Positions 43,335-51,218 are shown, counted from the first letter of the stretch. The stretch: DNA of 64,000 nucleotides from Rhodovulum sulfidophilum (GCA_003241785.1 QFPW01000021.1:3887-67886); one strand, 5' to 3'. Notes: generated by a model not told the origin, from the sequence alone. Numbers and translations: made by a program.

Positions 43335-43681
43335 TTCTTCCACCCTACAACTGATTTCCAAAATGGAATTGAGAGAAACACACGAGGGAAACCATCGGGA
43401 AATACGTGATACCAACGGTAGCCTAGTGCATCGTACAGTTCTTTAGCCTCTTTAGGCCATACATAAAGGCATACGCCCCTACCGCACCACGAGTGCCCCA
43501 ACCTATAGGCCATGGCCACTGTGAACCTTGTGTCCTTAATCCTAAGGTAGTCTTTATAACGTGCCCTAATGTCAAGGTACATAATGAATGTGGCAAAGAA
43601 AAACACCCAATGAAGGATGACAGATGAAACAAGAGCCAATAGAAGAATAAGTAAAGGTCTTTGATATGGTAAATAAATCAT
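43331..43681 (-). CDS. Membrane protein, unknown
   Basis: 116 residues. A hydrophobic N-terminal hairpin spans residues 8-35. The C-terminal half is aromatic-rich with WCGRGVCLYVWPKEAKELYDALGY. It overlaps its neighbours. No family is recognised. Confidence 0.7.
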   Translation of the reverse strand: MIYLPYQRPLLILLLALVSSVILHWVFFFATFIMYLDIRARYKDYLRIKDTRFTVAMAYRLGHSWCGRGVCLYVWPKEAKELYDALGYRWYHVFPDGFPRVFLSIPFWKSVVGWKK

Positions 43682-44169
43682 GTCCGCCCCTTATACCAAT
43701 CAGGTGTTTTCCTACGAGACCAAACAGGTGGCCTACTATCACGTTCTGTCCACTTGAGGTTCATGAACAAACGATATCGTTCACAAACAGATAGGTCAGT
43801 ACGTAGTTTAAACTCAGTACAATCAACAAACGGTTGGAGTGATCCAGCAGGGACCTTATGCCTATTTCGATCCGCAAACTGAATCACTCCCTCACATCCA
43901 TGGACCCGCTTGTAGATGCTGCTATAGATAGCGCAAAGGGCCAGCCCATGATCAACCAACCATCCGAAGTTACCTCTTGTCCTCCCCGTCCAAAGGGTGC
44001 AAGGGTGTTTCTGGTAGGCTGATTTATAATGCGGCCCATTCCCCACACCATGTCTACGTAGTGCAGTAGAGAGCATCTGCGCAGTCTCAAGTATCATCTT
44101 CACCAAACGTTTGTCGTCCAATGCTAATGCACTTTGGATAGGGGAATCATAGGTCGCAAATATGTTCAT
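43678..44169 (-). CDS. Conserved phage protein, unknown
   Basis: 163 residues with the pattern LALDDKRLVKMILETAQMLSTALR and a following HPCTLWTGRTRGNFGWLVDHGLAL, seen in many phage proteins without a firm function. Basic C-terminus. Part of the leftward operon. Confidence 0.75.
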   Translation of the reverse strand: MNIFATYDSPIQSALALDDKRLVKMILETAQMLSTALRRHGVGNGPHYKSAYQKHPCTLWTGRTRGNFGWLVDHGLALCAIYSSIYKRVHGCEGVIQFADRNRHKVPAGSLQPFVDCTEFKLRTDLSVCERYRLFMNLKWTERDSRPPVWSRRKTPDWYKGRT

Positions 44170-44397
44170 TTAGTTCAAAATCCTCTGAGGATAAAGATAC
44201 GGAGGGTTCTTGCGTTGATATTCCTCAATCGTCTTGAAGCCTTTAATCATACCGTCAATTACCTTTTCGGCAGCTTCGCGCGAAGGGAGGGGAGTAGGGA
44301 AGGTTTTCCATTCCCCCCCGTCCTCACTAATATCAATTACACAAATCTCCCCGTCCTTAAAGGGGATAGGAGAGATACGGAACATTTTTTGTGTCAT
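44170..44397 (-). CDS. Small protein, unknown
   Basis: 75 residues, alpha/beta, overlapping the AAA+ ATPase stop by ATGA. No motif is recognised. Confidence 0.7.
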   Translation of the reverse strand: MTQKMFRISPIPFKDGEICVIDISEDGGEWKTFPTPLPSREAAEKVIDGMIKGFKTIEEYQRKNPPYLYPQRILN

Positions 44398-45677
44398 TCG
44401 AGGAAACCTCCAAACTGTTTCTTTTCTTCCATAACAGCCTTACGGAAGTGGAACTCACCAATATCACTGCGATAAACCATGTGTTCCTGATTGAACTTCA
44501 CAAGGTCCTTGGAACCATTGATGATAATGGAGGCTGTATCATCATCATCATCATCTTCGTCCTCAGCATCATGGCCGTAATGTTCCTTACGACGTTTAAG
44601 GGCACTAATTAGGACACGATTAAGAGGATCATCCTTAACGAACTTCTTCTTATCTTCACCCTCTTCCACCTGCTTATTGACTTCAATGGTGAATGAACCA
44701 AAGGGAAGGATAGAATGAATACGTTTAAGATCGGACTCAGTAAGTTCAACCTTATTCCCCTTGTCATCAAACATAGCGGTGAGTTGTGCCCTGATGTAGG
44801 CATTACCGTCATTCTGAATATTAAGATGCTTGAGGACTTCACCAATAGACTCACCATAACGGTTCATATCTTCAACAACATGCTTAAGCATATCGAAGTT
44901 GAACTTACCCATAATGGTGGCAAAGGTAATAATCTTTGAGATTTGAGTCTTATCTTTCAAGTTTTCTTCACAATATTCCTGAATGAATTGATCCTCAAGA
45001 CCTACGTAATTGTACCGATACATGAAACGACCGGGACGATTCTTGAAATAGGCATTCACCTTATAGGTGTCGTTGACAGTGACAGCGAAAAGCTTCTTTG
45101 CACTGAACAAACCATCAAAGGTGGACAGAAGCATAGTCTGCTTGGCGTCATCATAGACCTTTTCGAACTCATCAAACACCACAAGAGCAGGTTGCTTGAT
45201 TTGTGCAAGGAAGTCATTGAAGCTCGGACCACAGAAAGCACCACCTACCAGAAGGCATACATAACCCTTAGCAACAAAGTCACGGGCCAATACCTTAGTC
45301 AGTAGTGTCTTACCGGAACCCTTTTCGCCCTCAAGAAGAACACCAGTATTACCCGGACGATCTTCAAAGGTTTGCATAATGCGCTTGGCACGACTATTGG
45401 CAGAACCATATACCTTATGGTCAATACCAAAGTCATCACGCTTTTCAAGGTAATACCCTTGCATAGATGCACAGATGCTATAAGTGCCCGGAGGAAGTTC
45501 ATCAAGAAAATCAAACTCAGGCTCATCGATTATAACGAAGACGTTGCCTTGGCGATGAAAAACCTTCTTTGCACCTGCCACAGCTACAAGCTTTTTTTCT
45601 TTCTTTTCCCCCTCTTTGGAGGCACTCTCACCACCAACAGCCGCAGCCATGGTTGCCATAAAGTCAAGACCTGACAT
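44394..45677 (-). CDS. AAA+ ATPase
   Basis: 427 residues. Walker A LLEGEKGSGKTLL near residue 115 and Walker B PALVVFDEFEK near 168 are clear. An acidic linker (EDEDDDDDD) comes near 370, then a C-terminal segment. Its start overlaps the tagged gene upstream (TAATG), whose tail codons hold its ribosome-binding site. Candidate roles are remodelling or extraction of modified proteins, which is inference from context. Confidence 0.85.
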   Translation of the reverse strand: MSGLDFMATMAAAVGGESASKEGEKKEKKLVAVAGAKKVFHRQGNVFVIIDEPEFDFLDELPPGTYSICASMQGYYLEKRDDFGIDHKVYGSANSRAKRIMQTFEDRPGNTGVLLEGEKGSGKTLLTKVLARDFVAKGYVCLLVGGAFCGPSFNDFLAQIKQPALVVFDEFEKVYDDAKQTMLLSTFDGLFSAKKLFAVTVNDTYKVNAYFKNRPGRFMYRYNYVGLEDQFIQEYCEENLKDKTQISKIITFATIMGKFNFDMLKHVVEDMNRYGESIGEVLKHLNIQNDGNAYIRAQLTAMFDDKGNKVELTESDLKRIHSILPFGSFTIEVNKQVEEGEDKKKFVKDDPLNRVLISALKRRKEHYGHDAEDEDDDDDDTASIIINGSKDLVKFNQEHMVYRSDIGEFHFRKAVMEEKKQFGGFLE

Positions 45678-45859
45678 TAAATATCTTCCTCTTTGTCCCC
45701 TTGTTGCATAGGGTCATACCTAAGCTCAGGGTGTGTTACGATTTTGAATTGACGTTTGGGGTAATGTGTTTCACCCCTTGGTGTCATAATACTATAGACA
45801 CGACCGTAATCATGTACTAATGGGTAAATAGCCCCAAGGGTTAGATACCTATAGGGCAT
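45677..45859 (-). CDS. Tagged small beta-barrel protein
   Basis: 60 residues from ATG 45859, 24 bases after the stop of the preceding small gene. A TTG at 45934 would lengthen it through that gene. LTLGAIYPLVHDYGRVYSI is a compact barrel. The tail is LRYDPMQQGDKEEDI. Shortest family member. Confidence 0.8.
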   Translation of the reverse strand: MPYRYLTLGAIYPLVHDYGRVYSIMTPRGETHYPKRQFKIVTHPELRYDPMQQGDKEEDI

Positions 45860-45882
45860 ATTAGTTCGTCTGTTGATATGAT

Positions 45883-46041
45883 TTACACACTGGATGTATG
45901 TAGGACTTGACCCCTTGAGTTTTTGATTACCCAATGTGCTTTCCTCACACCTTTTATAGCCCGTTTGTATGCTACAGCAGCGGCCTTCCGCCCCTCAACA
46001 AAGAGTTGGGCGTCAAGGTCAATGTTATTAGATGTCCTCAT
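45883..46041 (-). CDS. Small basic protein, unknown
   Basis: A 52-residue frame from ATG 46041, preceded by AAGGAG just after the tail stop of the upstream gene. Ala/Lys/Arg-rich (EGRKAAAVAYKRAIKG), possibly nucleic-acid binding. No family is recognised. Confidence 0.6.
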   Translation of the reverse strand: MRTSNNIDLDAQLFVEGRKAAAVAYKRAIKGVRKAHWVIKNSRGQVLHTSSV

Positions 46042-46052
46042 ATGGCGTCTCC

Positions 46053-46355
46053 TTAGATGTCATCATCCTTGTCTCCTTGTTGATTCGGATCGTATTTCAA
46101 TTCCTTTATGTAATACCCCCACAAACTTAAGTTACCAAAATCTTGTGGTATATGGAAAGTGTAGGAGTTTTTAGAGACTAATTTTCGATCTGCCCCTACA
46201 TAGGAATTGGCCTCAAATTTCATCTGCCCATTGATCAGAGGGCCTACAATCTCATACTCTTCCCAATACCTAACAGTATCAGTAACGGTTCTTTTTGCTA
46301 CAATAACACGGCCTACCTGAAAATCCTCAGGGCCATTGATAGATTCCAGTTTCAT
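46053..46355 (-). CDS. Tagged small beta-barrel protein
   Basis: 100 residues, starting inside the cyclotransferase gene end. FQVGRVIVAKRTVTDTVRYWEEYEIVGP gives the barrel. The tail is LKYDPNQQGDKDDDI. Confidence 0.85.
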   Translation of the reverse strand: MKLESINGPEDFQVGRVIVAKRTVTDTVRYWEEYEIVGPLINGQMKFEANSYVGADRKLVSKNSYTFHIPQDFGNLSLWGYYIKELKYDPNQQGDKDDDI

Positions 46356-46740
46356 CTTTACCCATCTCTCTCATGGCTTTGAAGTCACGCCAACTACGTG
46401 AATTGCCAACATACATCTGGCCTTCCACTCGTCCTCCATCATCAGTGAATACAGTCACAGGCTTACGGAGGTACATGCTACCATCAGGTGCATCCTCACG
46501 ATAACCCTCAAGCCAATCAAGACGCTGTAGGGTTTCAGTTGCTGTCTTATCATTTTCAGGATTACCGATATCCCACACTTCAACCTTAATGCAATCGCCC
46601 TCAGATGGGGCAGCTACAGGGAAGCCAGCATAATATAGTTTGAAGCCACGGACGACACCTCCGACAACAAACTTACTATTCTTGAGAATACCATTATTCG
46701 AATGACCCTGCTTAAGGGTTCCATACACAATTGCGAACAT
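46327..46740 (-). CDS. Gamma-glutamylcyclotransferase-like (AIG2) protein
   Basis: 137 residues with YGTLKQGHSNNGIL (residues 6-19), the GGCT/AIG2 loop, a VEVWDI strand and LDWLEGY with the catalytic-type Glu near residue 78. It would release pyroglutamate from gamma-glutamyl groups. Together with two GATases and two COOH-NH2 ligases it is a recurrent phage amidoligase neighbourhood partner. A stronger match than the copy at 31623. Confidence 0.85.
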   Translation of the reverse strand: MFAIVYGTLKQGHSNNGILKNSKFVVGGVVRGFKLYYAGFPVAAPSEGDCIKVEVWDIGNPENDKTATETLQRLDWLEGYREDAPDGSMYLRKPVTVFTDDGGRVEGQMYVGNSRSWRDFKAMREMGKDETGIYQWP

Positions 46741-46755
46741 ATTTAAATTATTTCC

Positions 46756-47139
46756 TTATTCCACAATACTCACATCAGTAAGTTTACCATCAGTGACAGT
46801 GACTTCAATACGTCCAATATAGCTACCTTTAGTATAAAATCCTTGATTGACTGGGATGTCGGCGATCTTCAACGCCGGCTCGCCTAAGAAATTGGCTAAG
46901 AAAATTTCATTATTCTCAATGACTACATAACGTTTTTCTTTGACAATGACAGGCTCGTGGTATTCCGTCCAGTGTTCTTTGTCCTCCATATTCCAAAGAA
47001 GTTGGTCGCCGACTTTTGTAATTCCCGTGCCACTGTCTATTTTGGTATATTCAACTACCATGTTTTGGCGACCAACCCAAAGGACTTTAATTCTACGGTT
47101 ATGGCCCTTCCATTCATACTCTTTGCCAACTTCAAACAT
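46756..47139 (-). CDS. Small beta-barrel protein without tail
   Basis: 127 residues. FEVGKEYEWKGHNRRIKVLWVG is a barrel-like start, and a second beta segment follows. It ends in LTDVSIVE, with no tail. Unknown function. Confidence 0.7.
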   Translation of the reverse strand: MFEVGKEYEWKGHNRRIKVLWVGRQNMVVEYTKIDSGTGITKVGDQLLWNMEDKEHWTEYHEPVIVKEKRYVVIENNEIFLANFLGEPALKIADIPVNQGFYTKGSYIGRIEVTVTDGKLTDVSIVE

Positions 47140-47140
47140 A

Positions 47141-47539
47141 TCACTTACCTCTTTTAAGGTGGAACTCTACGTCCACATGTGTTTCACTGTGATGGATCAT
47201 AATCAAACGACCGTAGTACTCTACCTTACGATAACAATTATAATCCGCTAGGGCTTCTGTCTCATATGGACCATCATATCTAATTCTCTTTGTAAGACTG
47301 TCCCTATAGGCATTGAAGTATTCTTTATGGGGTTCAGTATATTCTTCAAGATCATCCCATTTACTATACTCAAATACAAAATCTTGAAGGTATGAAGAAT
47401 TGTCGGGAACTCTAAGTACAGCTATACTTGCAGTGCCGTCTGTCTCTGGTGATCTATAGACACATTCGAAAATAGTACCACCATGTTGATCACCTAATTT
47501 AGATGATCTTCTAGCTTTATACTTAGAGCCTATATGCAT
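47141..47539 (-). CDS. Small beta-barrel protein without tail
   Basis: 132 residues from ATG 47539 (GGGGAAG upstream). HIGSKYKARRSS and beta strands, followed by a helical middle. It ends in a basic LKRGK. Same neighbourhood as the tagged proteins but without the tail. Confidence 0.65.
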   Translation of the reverse strand: MHIGSKYKARRSSKLGDQHGGTIFECVYRSPETDGTASIAVLRVPDNSSYLQDFVFEYSKWDDLEEYTEPHKEYFNAYRDSLTKRIRYDGPYETEALADYNCYRKVEYYGRLIMIHHSETHVDVEFHLKRGK

Positions 47540-47541
47540 TT

Positions 47542-47901
47542 TCACTTCCCCTTGTGGTAATAATTAGGTTCCTTGGCCACTTGTACCCTAGGTTCACCAG
47601 CGTCCGTGTTCCACAATAGGGCGGCATATTTGCCATCGGTCCACAGGCATTCATAATCCCTCAGGGTAGCAGCACCTACATACATCTTACCCACTTCCCA
47701 AAAAGGAATAACAACCTCTTTCCACCCTTCCGCGAAGAATTTTTCAGGGCTGCCAGCAAGGACAGTGCCATTAGTCCAACGCATGACCACTGTTTTATAG
47801 TCCGCATAAAGGCATTCAGACATGGGATCAAGCGGCACTTGACTGATCCAGTAGGGAGTATAAGTCTTGCCAGCAACGAAGGGGTTAGAGGCGGAAGGCA
47901 T
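47542..47901 (-). CDS. Two-repeat small beta protein without tail
   Basis: 119 residues with two similar halves, each with a GKxYxxYW or GKMYVGA start followed by an aromatic beta hairpin (VVMRWTNGTVL and ALLWNTDAG). Possibly a duplicated barrel. Unknown function. Confidence 0.65.
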   Translation of the reverse strand: MPSASNPFVAGKTYTPYWISQVPLDPMSECLYADYKTVVMRWTNGTVLAGSPEKFFAEGWKEVVIPFWEVGKMYVGAATLRDYECLWTDGKYAALLWNTDAGEPRVQVAKEPNYYHKGK

Positions 47902-48025
47902 TTTTCAAGTCCCTGTCTCTGTGATAAGTTTCCTTATCGTGATGAATAGTTTTACGCATATCAGGTGCGGTTTGGATACGATCAACCTTAGACCATATGG
48001 CACCATGCTTGGCAGTGTGTTTCAT
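47885..48025 (-). CDS. Small basic protein, unknown
   Basis: 46 residues from ATG 48025, rich in His, Lys and Arg (KTIHHDKETYHRDRD). It overlaps its neighbours by four and 17 bases. No family is recognised. Confidence 0.6.
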   Translation of the reverse strand: MKHTAKHGAIWSKVDRIQTAPDMRKTIHHDKETYHRDRDLKNAFRL

Positions 48026-48228
48026 TTCACCCACCCTAATTTAATACGATAAGCATACTCTTTACAAAGAGCATCCTTCATTGTTGGGGAATAAGGGGCA
48101 TCGGTTTTCATACACTCATCATATGCAGCTTGAAACTCAGGTGTACGTGGTACATCAGAACATCCAAAGGTAACAAGGAGGATGAAGCCCATGGCTGCTG
48201 CTACGAGCGCTCTATTAGATATCTTCAT
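48022..48228 (-). CDS. Small lipoprotein
   Basis: 68 residues from ATG 48228, which is inside the tail codons of the upstream gene. A signal sequence with lipobox VTFGC near residue 23 is followed by a short Cys-containing domain. Lipoproteins in phage early regions can be superinfection-exclusion factors, which is a general inference. Confidence 0.75.
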   Translation of the reverse strand: MKISNRALVAAAMGFILLVTFGCSDVPRTPEFQAAYDECMKTDAPYSPTMKDALCKEYAYRIKLGWVK

Positions 48229-48508
48229 CAGTGTCCCCTTGTTGCATTGGATCATATTGTAATATCCTAACAGTTTCATGAAAATATTTAAACCTAGTCC
48301 AGATAAATGGCCCACGAATAATCTCACTACACTTAGTTTTAACCCAAATAGATTGGGAACCATCACTCCAATTGGTTACTTTAACTACATAATACCTCTT
48401 CTTTAGGGTTAACCCTTGAAGATAGTACCTCCTATTTGTAGGAAAATCAGTGTGTTGTAGGTGATTAACACACCTAACCTCATCATCAATCTCAAATCTA
48501 GGTTGCAT
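48215..48508 (-). CDS. Tagged small beta-barrel protein
   Basis: 97 residues, the rightmost tail copy. FEIDDEVRCVNHLQHTD and later strands suggest a barrel. The tail LQYDPMQQGDTDEDI has Thr for Lys. The tail DNA contains the lipoprotein start codon. Confidence 0.85.
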   Translation of the reverse strand: MQPRFEIDDEVRCVNHLQHTDFPTNRRYYLQGLTLKKRYYVVKVTNWSDGSQSIWVKTKCSEIIRGPFIWTRFKYFHETVRILQYDPMQQGDTDEDI

Positions 48509-48712
48509 TTAATCCCCCTCTTGATTCCACGGGACACACATAAAATCTACATCACGAAAACCGGAACGCTTTTTATATTCTTGAATGCTTGACATGGCCG
48601 CAGCTTCACAAGCCTCTTTGGACTGGTAGGTTTGAGGGATAGTGGTGGTCGCCATTGACGGACGGGACATTTCACCAGTGAAAAAGGTGAGGACAAGGAA
48701 ATAAACGATCAT
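48509..48712 (-). CDS. Small exported-looking protein
   Basis: 67 residues. The hydrophobic N-terminus (IVYFLVLTFFTG) could be a signal or membrane anchor, with a Cys-containing end (EACEAAAMSS, FMCVPW). It directly precedes the tagged gene. Unknown function. Confidence 0.65.
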   Translation of the reverse strand: MIVYFLVLTFFTGEMSRPSMATTTIPQTYQSKEACEAAAMSSIQEYKKRSGFRDVDFMCVPWNQEGD

Positions 48713-48742
48713 TAGGAGGTACTCCGGCCTATTTGGTTAACC

Positions 48743-48833
48743 TTTAGGTGACATGTAATACTATTCTGAGGGGAGGTGCTAACCAAAGGAACGGAGGAGA
48801 AGCGAATGGTTAGTGTACTACATGTCATCTAAA
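48743..48833. other. Nested inverted-repeat element
   Basis: 19-base arms at 48743-48761 and 48815-48833 (17 of 19 complementary, the other two as G-U) enclose a 7-base stem (48779-48785 with 48807-48813). In the 358-base gap between the exported-looking protein and the next lipoprotein. It may be a structured RNA or a processing site. Confidence 0.55.
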
Positions 48834-48845
48834 AGTTAATATAGT

Positions 48846-48881
48846 GGTGAGGGGCATGTTCTAGGGGTATCTCCCCTCACC
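48846..48881. other. Stable 9-bp hairpin
   Basis: GGTGAGGGG and CCCCTCACC pair perfectly around an 18-base loop. There is no T-run directly after it on either strand, so termination is possible but not clear. The remaining gap to 49070 shows no gene. Confidence 0.5.
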
Positions 48882-49070
48882 TATTGTATACCCAACCTGT
48901 TACATAACAAAACCTCATTTATTTCATGCTTGATGTAGGTCTATTTATATCAACACGCCGTCAACCCTACAGGCGTTCACAACTAGTATCTTTAAATTCT
49001 ATGTAATAGAAGGATGGGCGAAAGGATCAACACAATCAGTTTTGTCAAGTCAATAGTCATATTCAGCCCC

Positions 49071-49460
49071 CTATTTCAAATCGATATCAGGAATGATAAC
49101 CGACGGTTTGAAAATCACCTTGTAGTGATATGTTGACACACTTATGGCATCCAATTGTTCGGCAAAGAATGTCACGTTGTCAGATATCCCAAGGAAATGC
49201 TTTTTGAATGCATTTGGTCCGGTCTTACAAGTGACAGTCAACTCCCTACTACTGTCATAGTTGCCAAGGCTACAAAGCCCTTCAATAGTGAGGATATAGT
49301 CATTTGTAATGCCGTTGTAAAAGACGACACGGCGCATGACTTCAAATTGATCGGCAGCTTTGGAAAGGTTCCGGCTTGCCACGTCGGCATCAGTACACGA
49401 CGAAAGCCCCACGGCAGCCATTACAGCAAACAGTGAGGCAACAATGATATTCTTGATCAT
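49071..49460 (-). CDS. Beta-sandwich lipoprotein
   Basis: 129 residues with a lipobox LSSC near residue 22. RNLSKAADQFEVMRRVVFYNGITNDYILTIEG is followed by LTVTCKTGPNAFKKHFLGISDNVTFF, a pattern widespread in phages and often named beta-sandwich lipoprotein. Exact role unknown; superinfection exclusion is sometimes proposed for phage lipoproteins. Confidence 0.8.
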   Translation of the reverse strand: MIKNIIVASLFAVMAAVGLSSCTDADVASRNLSKAADQFEVMRRVVFYNGITNDYILTIEGLCSLGNYDSSRELTVTCKTGPNAFKKHFLGISDNVTFFAEQLDAISVSTYHYKVIFKPSVIIPDIDLK

Positions 49461-49472
49461 TTATATCCCCTA

Positions 49473-50126
49473 TTAAGGTGTCCAGCCCGGAACATTCAGG
49501 CGGACAAGTTGACGTTCACAATCCGATTGAACCGGAATAGATTCATGCAGATTTGTGACATTTCCCCAATACACAATGTTAGCTTGCATATCGATTTTGG
49601 TAAGACCTGATAGGTCAATATGAGAGCAATCCCCTCCCTCACCAATAGGGCCTTCAAACTCCCCTACATACCCTACACAAGCGGCAAGGGAGGATGCAAG
49701 GATAAGCCCCTCAGGTTCTTCAAAGGTGGAATCTTTCCAACTATCAGAACCGGATGAATGAAAGGGACTTTGGCCCCTATGTCTAGGAGGTTCATATGAA
49801 TGCCTACATCCACCGCCACTATGGCCACTAGGGATTGACCTATGGCCGCTACCATGGGCAGATAAACCGGGGTTCCAATAACCATCGATATGCAAACCCT
49901 TGCGACGGTGTGTATTACCGGCTTTGACAATCCCACAATCAATCATGATATAGATGGGGTTATCCGTATCGACACCTGATAGCATGGCGTCAACGGTAGG
50001 TTGCCAACGCTTTAGATCTTCTGGCAAGCCTTCCTCTTTGTGAAATTCCCTCATGTAAACACGTTCTGCGATAAAAGCAGGAAATGTAACGGAGGCGGCA
50101 GGATGAATGATGCTTTGGAGTTTCAT
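49473..50126 (-). CDS. Possible 2OG-Fe(II) oxygenase-like protein
   Basis: 217 residues from ATG 50126. GLHIDGYW (HxD), then a low-complexity Ser/His/Gly stretch, then NLHESIPVQSDCERQLVRLNVPGW give an HxD...H...R order as in 2-oxoglutarate oxygenases. The motif order is only suggestive and the family is not confirmed. Confidence 0.6.
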   Translation of the reverse strand: MKLQSIIHPAASVTFPAFIAERVYMREFHKEEGLPEDLKRWQPTVDAMLSGVDTDNPIYIMIDCGIVKAGNTHRRKGLHIDGYWNPGLSAHGSGHRSIPSGHSGGGCRHSYEPPRHRGQSPFHSSGSDSWKDSTFEEPEGLILASSLAACVGYVGEFEGPIGEGGDCSHIDLSGLTKIDMQANIVYWGNVTNLHESIPVQSDCERQLVRLNVPGWTP

Positions 50127-50166
50127 AATACCCTCACAATCGGCCACAGAAGGCCATACAGAGCGT

Positions 50167-50466
50167 TTACGGATATTCGATGGGGGTAATAGCCATGTGA
50201 GCTTTCTGTGCCTCAGCGGTCTTTATTTCAAGATCGATAAAGCATTTAGCTTCTTCAATAGTGTTGAACCGGCGGGAAAGGCCAAGGTCACAACACATCC
50301 TTTCCCAATCAACATAGGGAGATTCTTCAATCCATTCATACCAGAACGGGACAGGGAGCCACCCAAACAGCCTTTTCCACCGCCAATAGCCACATGGATA
50401 GGTGCACTCATACTCAATTCCCCATTGAAGATTGGAGAGGGGCACAATGCGATATTTAGTGGTCAT
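50167..50466 (-). CDS. Unknown protein, Trp-rich
   Basis: 99 residues, aromatic-rich (YWRWKRLFGWLPVPFWYEWIEE) with a helical C-terminus. ATGA overlap with the upstream gene. No family is recognised. Confidence 0.7.
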   Translation of the reverse strand: MTTKYRIVPLSNLQWGIEYECTYPCGYWRWKRLFGWLPVPFWYEWIEESPYVDWERMCCDLGLSRRFNTIEEAKCFIDLEIKTAEAQKAHMAITPIEYP

Positions 50467-50717
50467 GACTTTACCAATTCCTTGACGAATTTAGCCTCAC
50501 ACAAAATGGTGAATGTACTATCAGGGAACATATCTTCAAGGCGCTTTTTCCCCTTTAAGGCAGCTTCAAAGGATGGATATTCAAAGGGGCGTTCACTAAT
50601 CTTCAAGCGCTTTCCCCAACGGCCTTTACGGGCAATGATAAACCCGCCTTCAATCTTTTCACCTTTACGCTCTTTAGCTTTAAAGCCTTCTGGTGCATTT
50701 TCTTTCGGTGTAAGCAT
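50463..50717 (-). CDS. Small basic protein, unknown
   Basis: 84 residues, Lys-rich, alpha/beta. The first gene after the tRNA in transcription order. No motif is recognised. Confidence 0.7.
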   Translation of the reverse strand: MLTPKENAPEGFKAKERKGEKIEGGFIIARKGRWGKRLKISERPFEYPSFEAALKGKKRLEDMFPDSTFTILCEAKFVKELVKS

Positions 50718-50746
50718 TCCTAACCCCTGATTTAGTTAAGTTGAAT

Positions 50747-50830
50747 TGGTGCGGATAGTCGGGATCGAACCGACAAGCCATAGGCGTCAGATTTTAAGTC
50801 TGATACGTTTACCAATTTCGTCATATCCGC
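50747..50830 (-). tRNA. tRNA-Leu (anticodon UAA)
   Basis: Complete cloverleaf with encoded CCA. The 7-bp acceptor GCGGATA/TATCCGC, the anticodon stem TCAGA/TCTGA with loop CTTAAAA (anticodon TAA), a class II variable arm and the T-arm GTCGG-TTCGATC-CCGAC are all visible. It serves UUA/UUG codons, helpful for an A/T-rich phage. Confidence 0.95.
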
Positions 50831-50939
50831 ATTACTATCTGATACACCTACCCCATCGATAGGCCGCTTGCTCATAGCGCTTTAACATAGTCCTTTGAGC
50901 TAGGTAGTATGTCTATCGGTATCAGATAGTAATACGGAT
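50825..50939 (-). other. Structured leader upstream of tRNA-Leu
   Basis: A 20-base inverted repeat (50825-50844 with 50920-50939, one G-U pair) overlaps the tRNA 5' acceptor strand. Inside are CGATAG/CTATCG, GCTCA/TGAGC and crossing ACTACC/GGTAG pairs, suggesting a pseudoknot. It could compete with the tRNA acceptor stem or guide processing. The rest of the gap to 51019 shows nothing else. Confidence 0.6.
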
Positions 50940-51019
50940 TGTAGTAGTGGCTTGACTACTAGTAAAACACCAATAACCCCACGCGGCTAAACGTAGGGTT
51001 AGAATTGCTTTACTAGTTG

Positions 51020-51181
51020 TTACTTTTCAGTATGTCGCACACTACGGCCTGCCGCACACTTGGCAGGATGAATGCTTATGCCGCCCTCCTTACGTTCCCC
51101 CTTGATTGTCATATGGGTACGATAGGACAAATGAGGGCCACGTGGTCCCTTATAGGTACGATCAAACAGAGTTGCTTTCAT
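51020..51181 (-). CDS. Small basic protein, unknown
   Basis: A 53-residue frame from ATG 51181, basic (KGPRGPHLSYRTHM) and Gly-rich. It opens a series of short early genes. No family is recognised. Confidence 0.6.
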   Translation of the reverse strand: MKATLFDRTYKGPRGPHLSYRTHMTIKGERKEGGISIHPAKCAAGRSVRHTEK

Positions 51182-51218
51182 TTCATAGTCCCCTTTCGGA
51201 AGCGGCAGCTTTCACCGC

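Larger units (their letters stand above)
30394..48262 (-). repeat. Fifteen-copy tail repeat (about 45 bases each)
   Basis: The last 45 or so bases of fifteen genes encode YDPxQQGDKD(D/E)DI. The gene 3' ends are at 30394, 30620, 30982, 31277, 33354, 36037, 36272, 37309, 38656, 38915, 40665, 41649, 45677, 46053 and 48215. Similarity reaches identity over about 50 bases between 30982 and 33354, including silent positions. The repeat ends in an AAGGAC- or GAGGA-type ribosome-binding site, and in six copies contains the next gene's ATG. Confidence 0.9.

Noticed and set aside
50845..50919. Second tRNA next to tRNA-Leu
   Set aside because: Some tRNA-like arms are visible, but there is no acceptor stem, T-loop or anticodon arm of the correct size.
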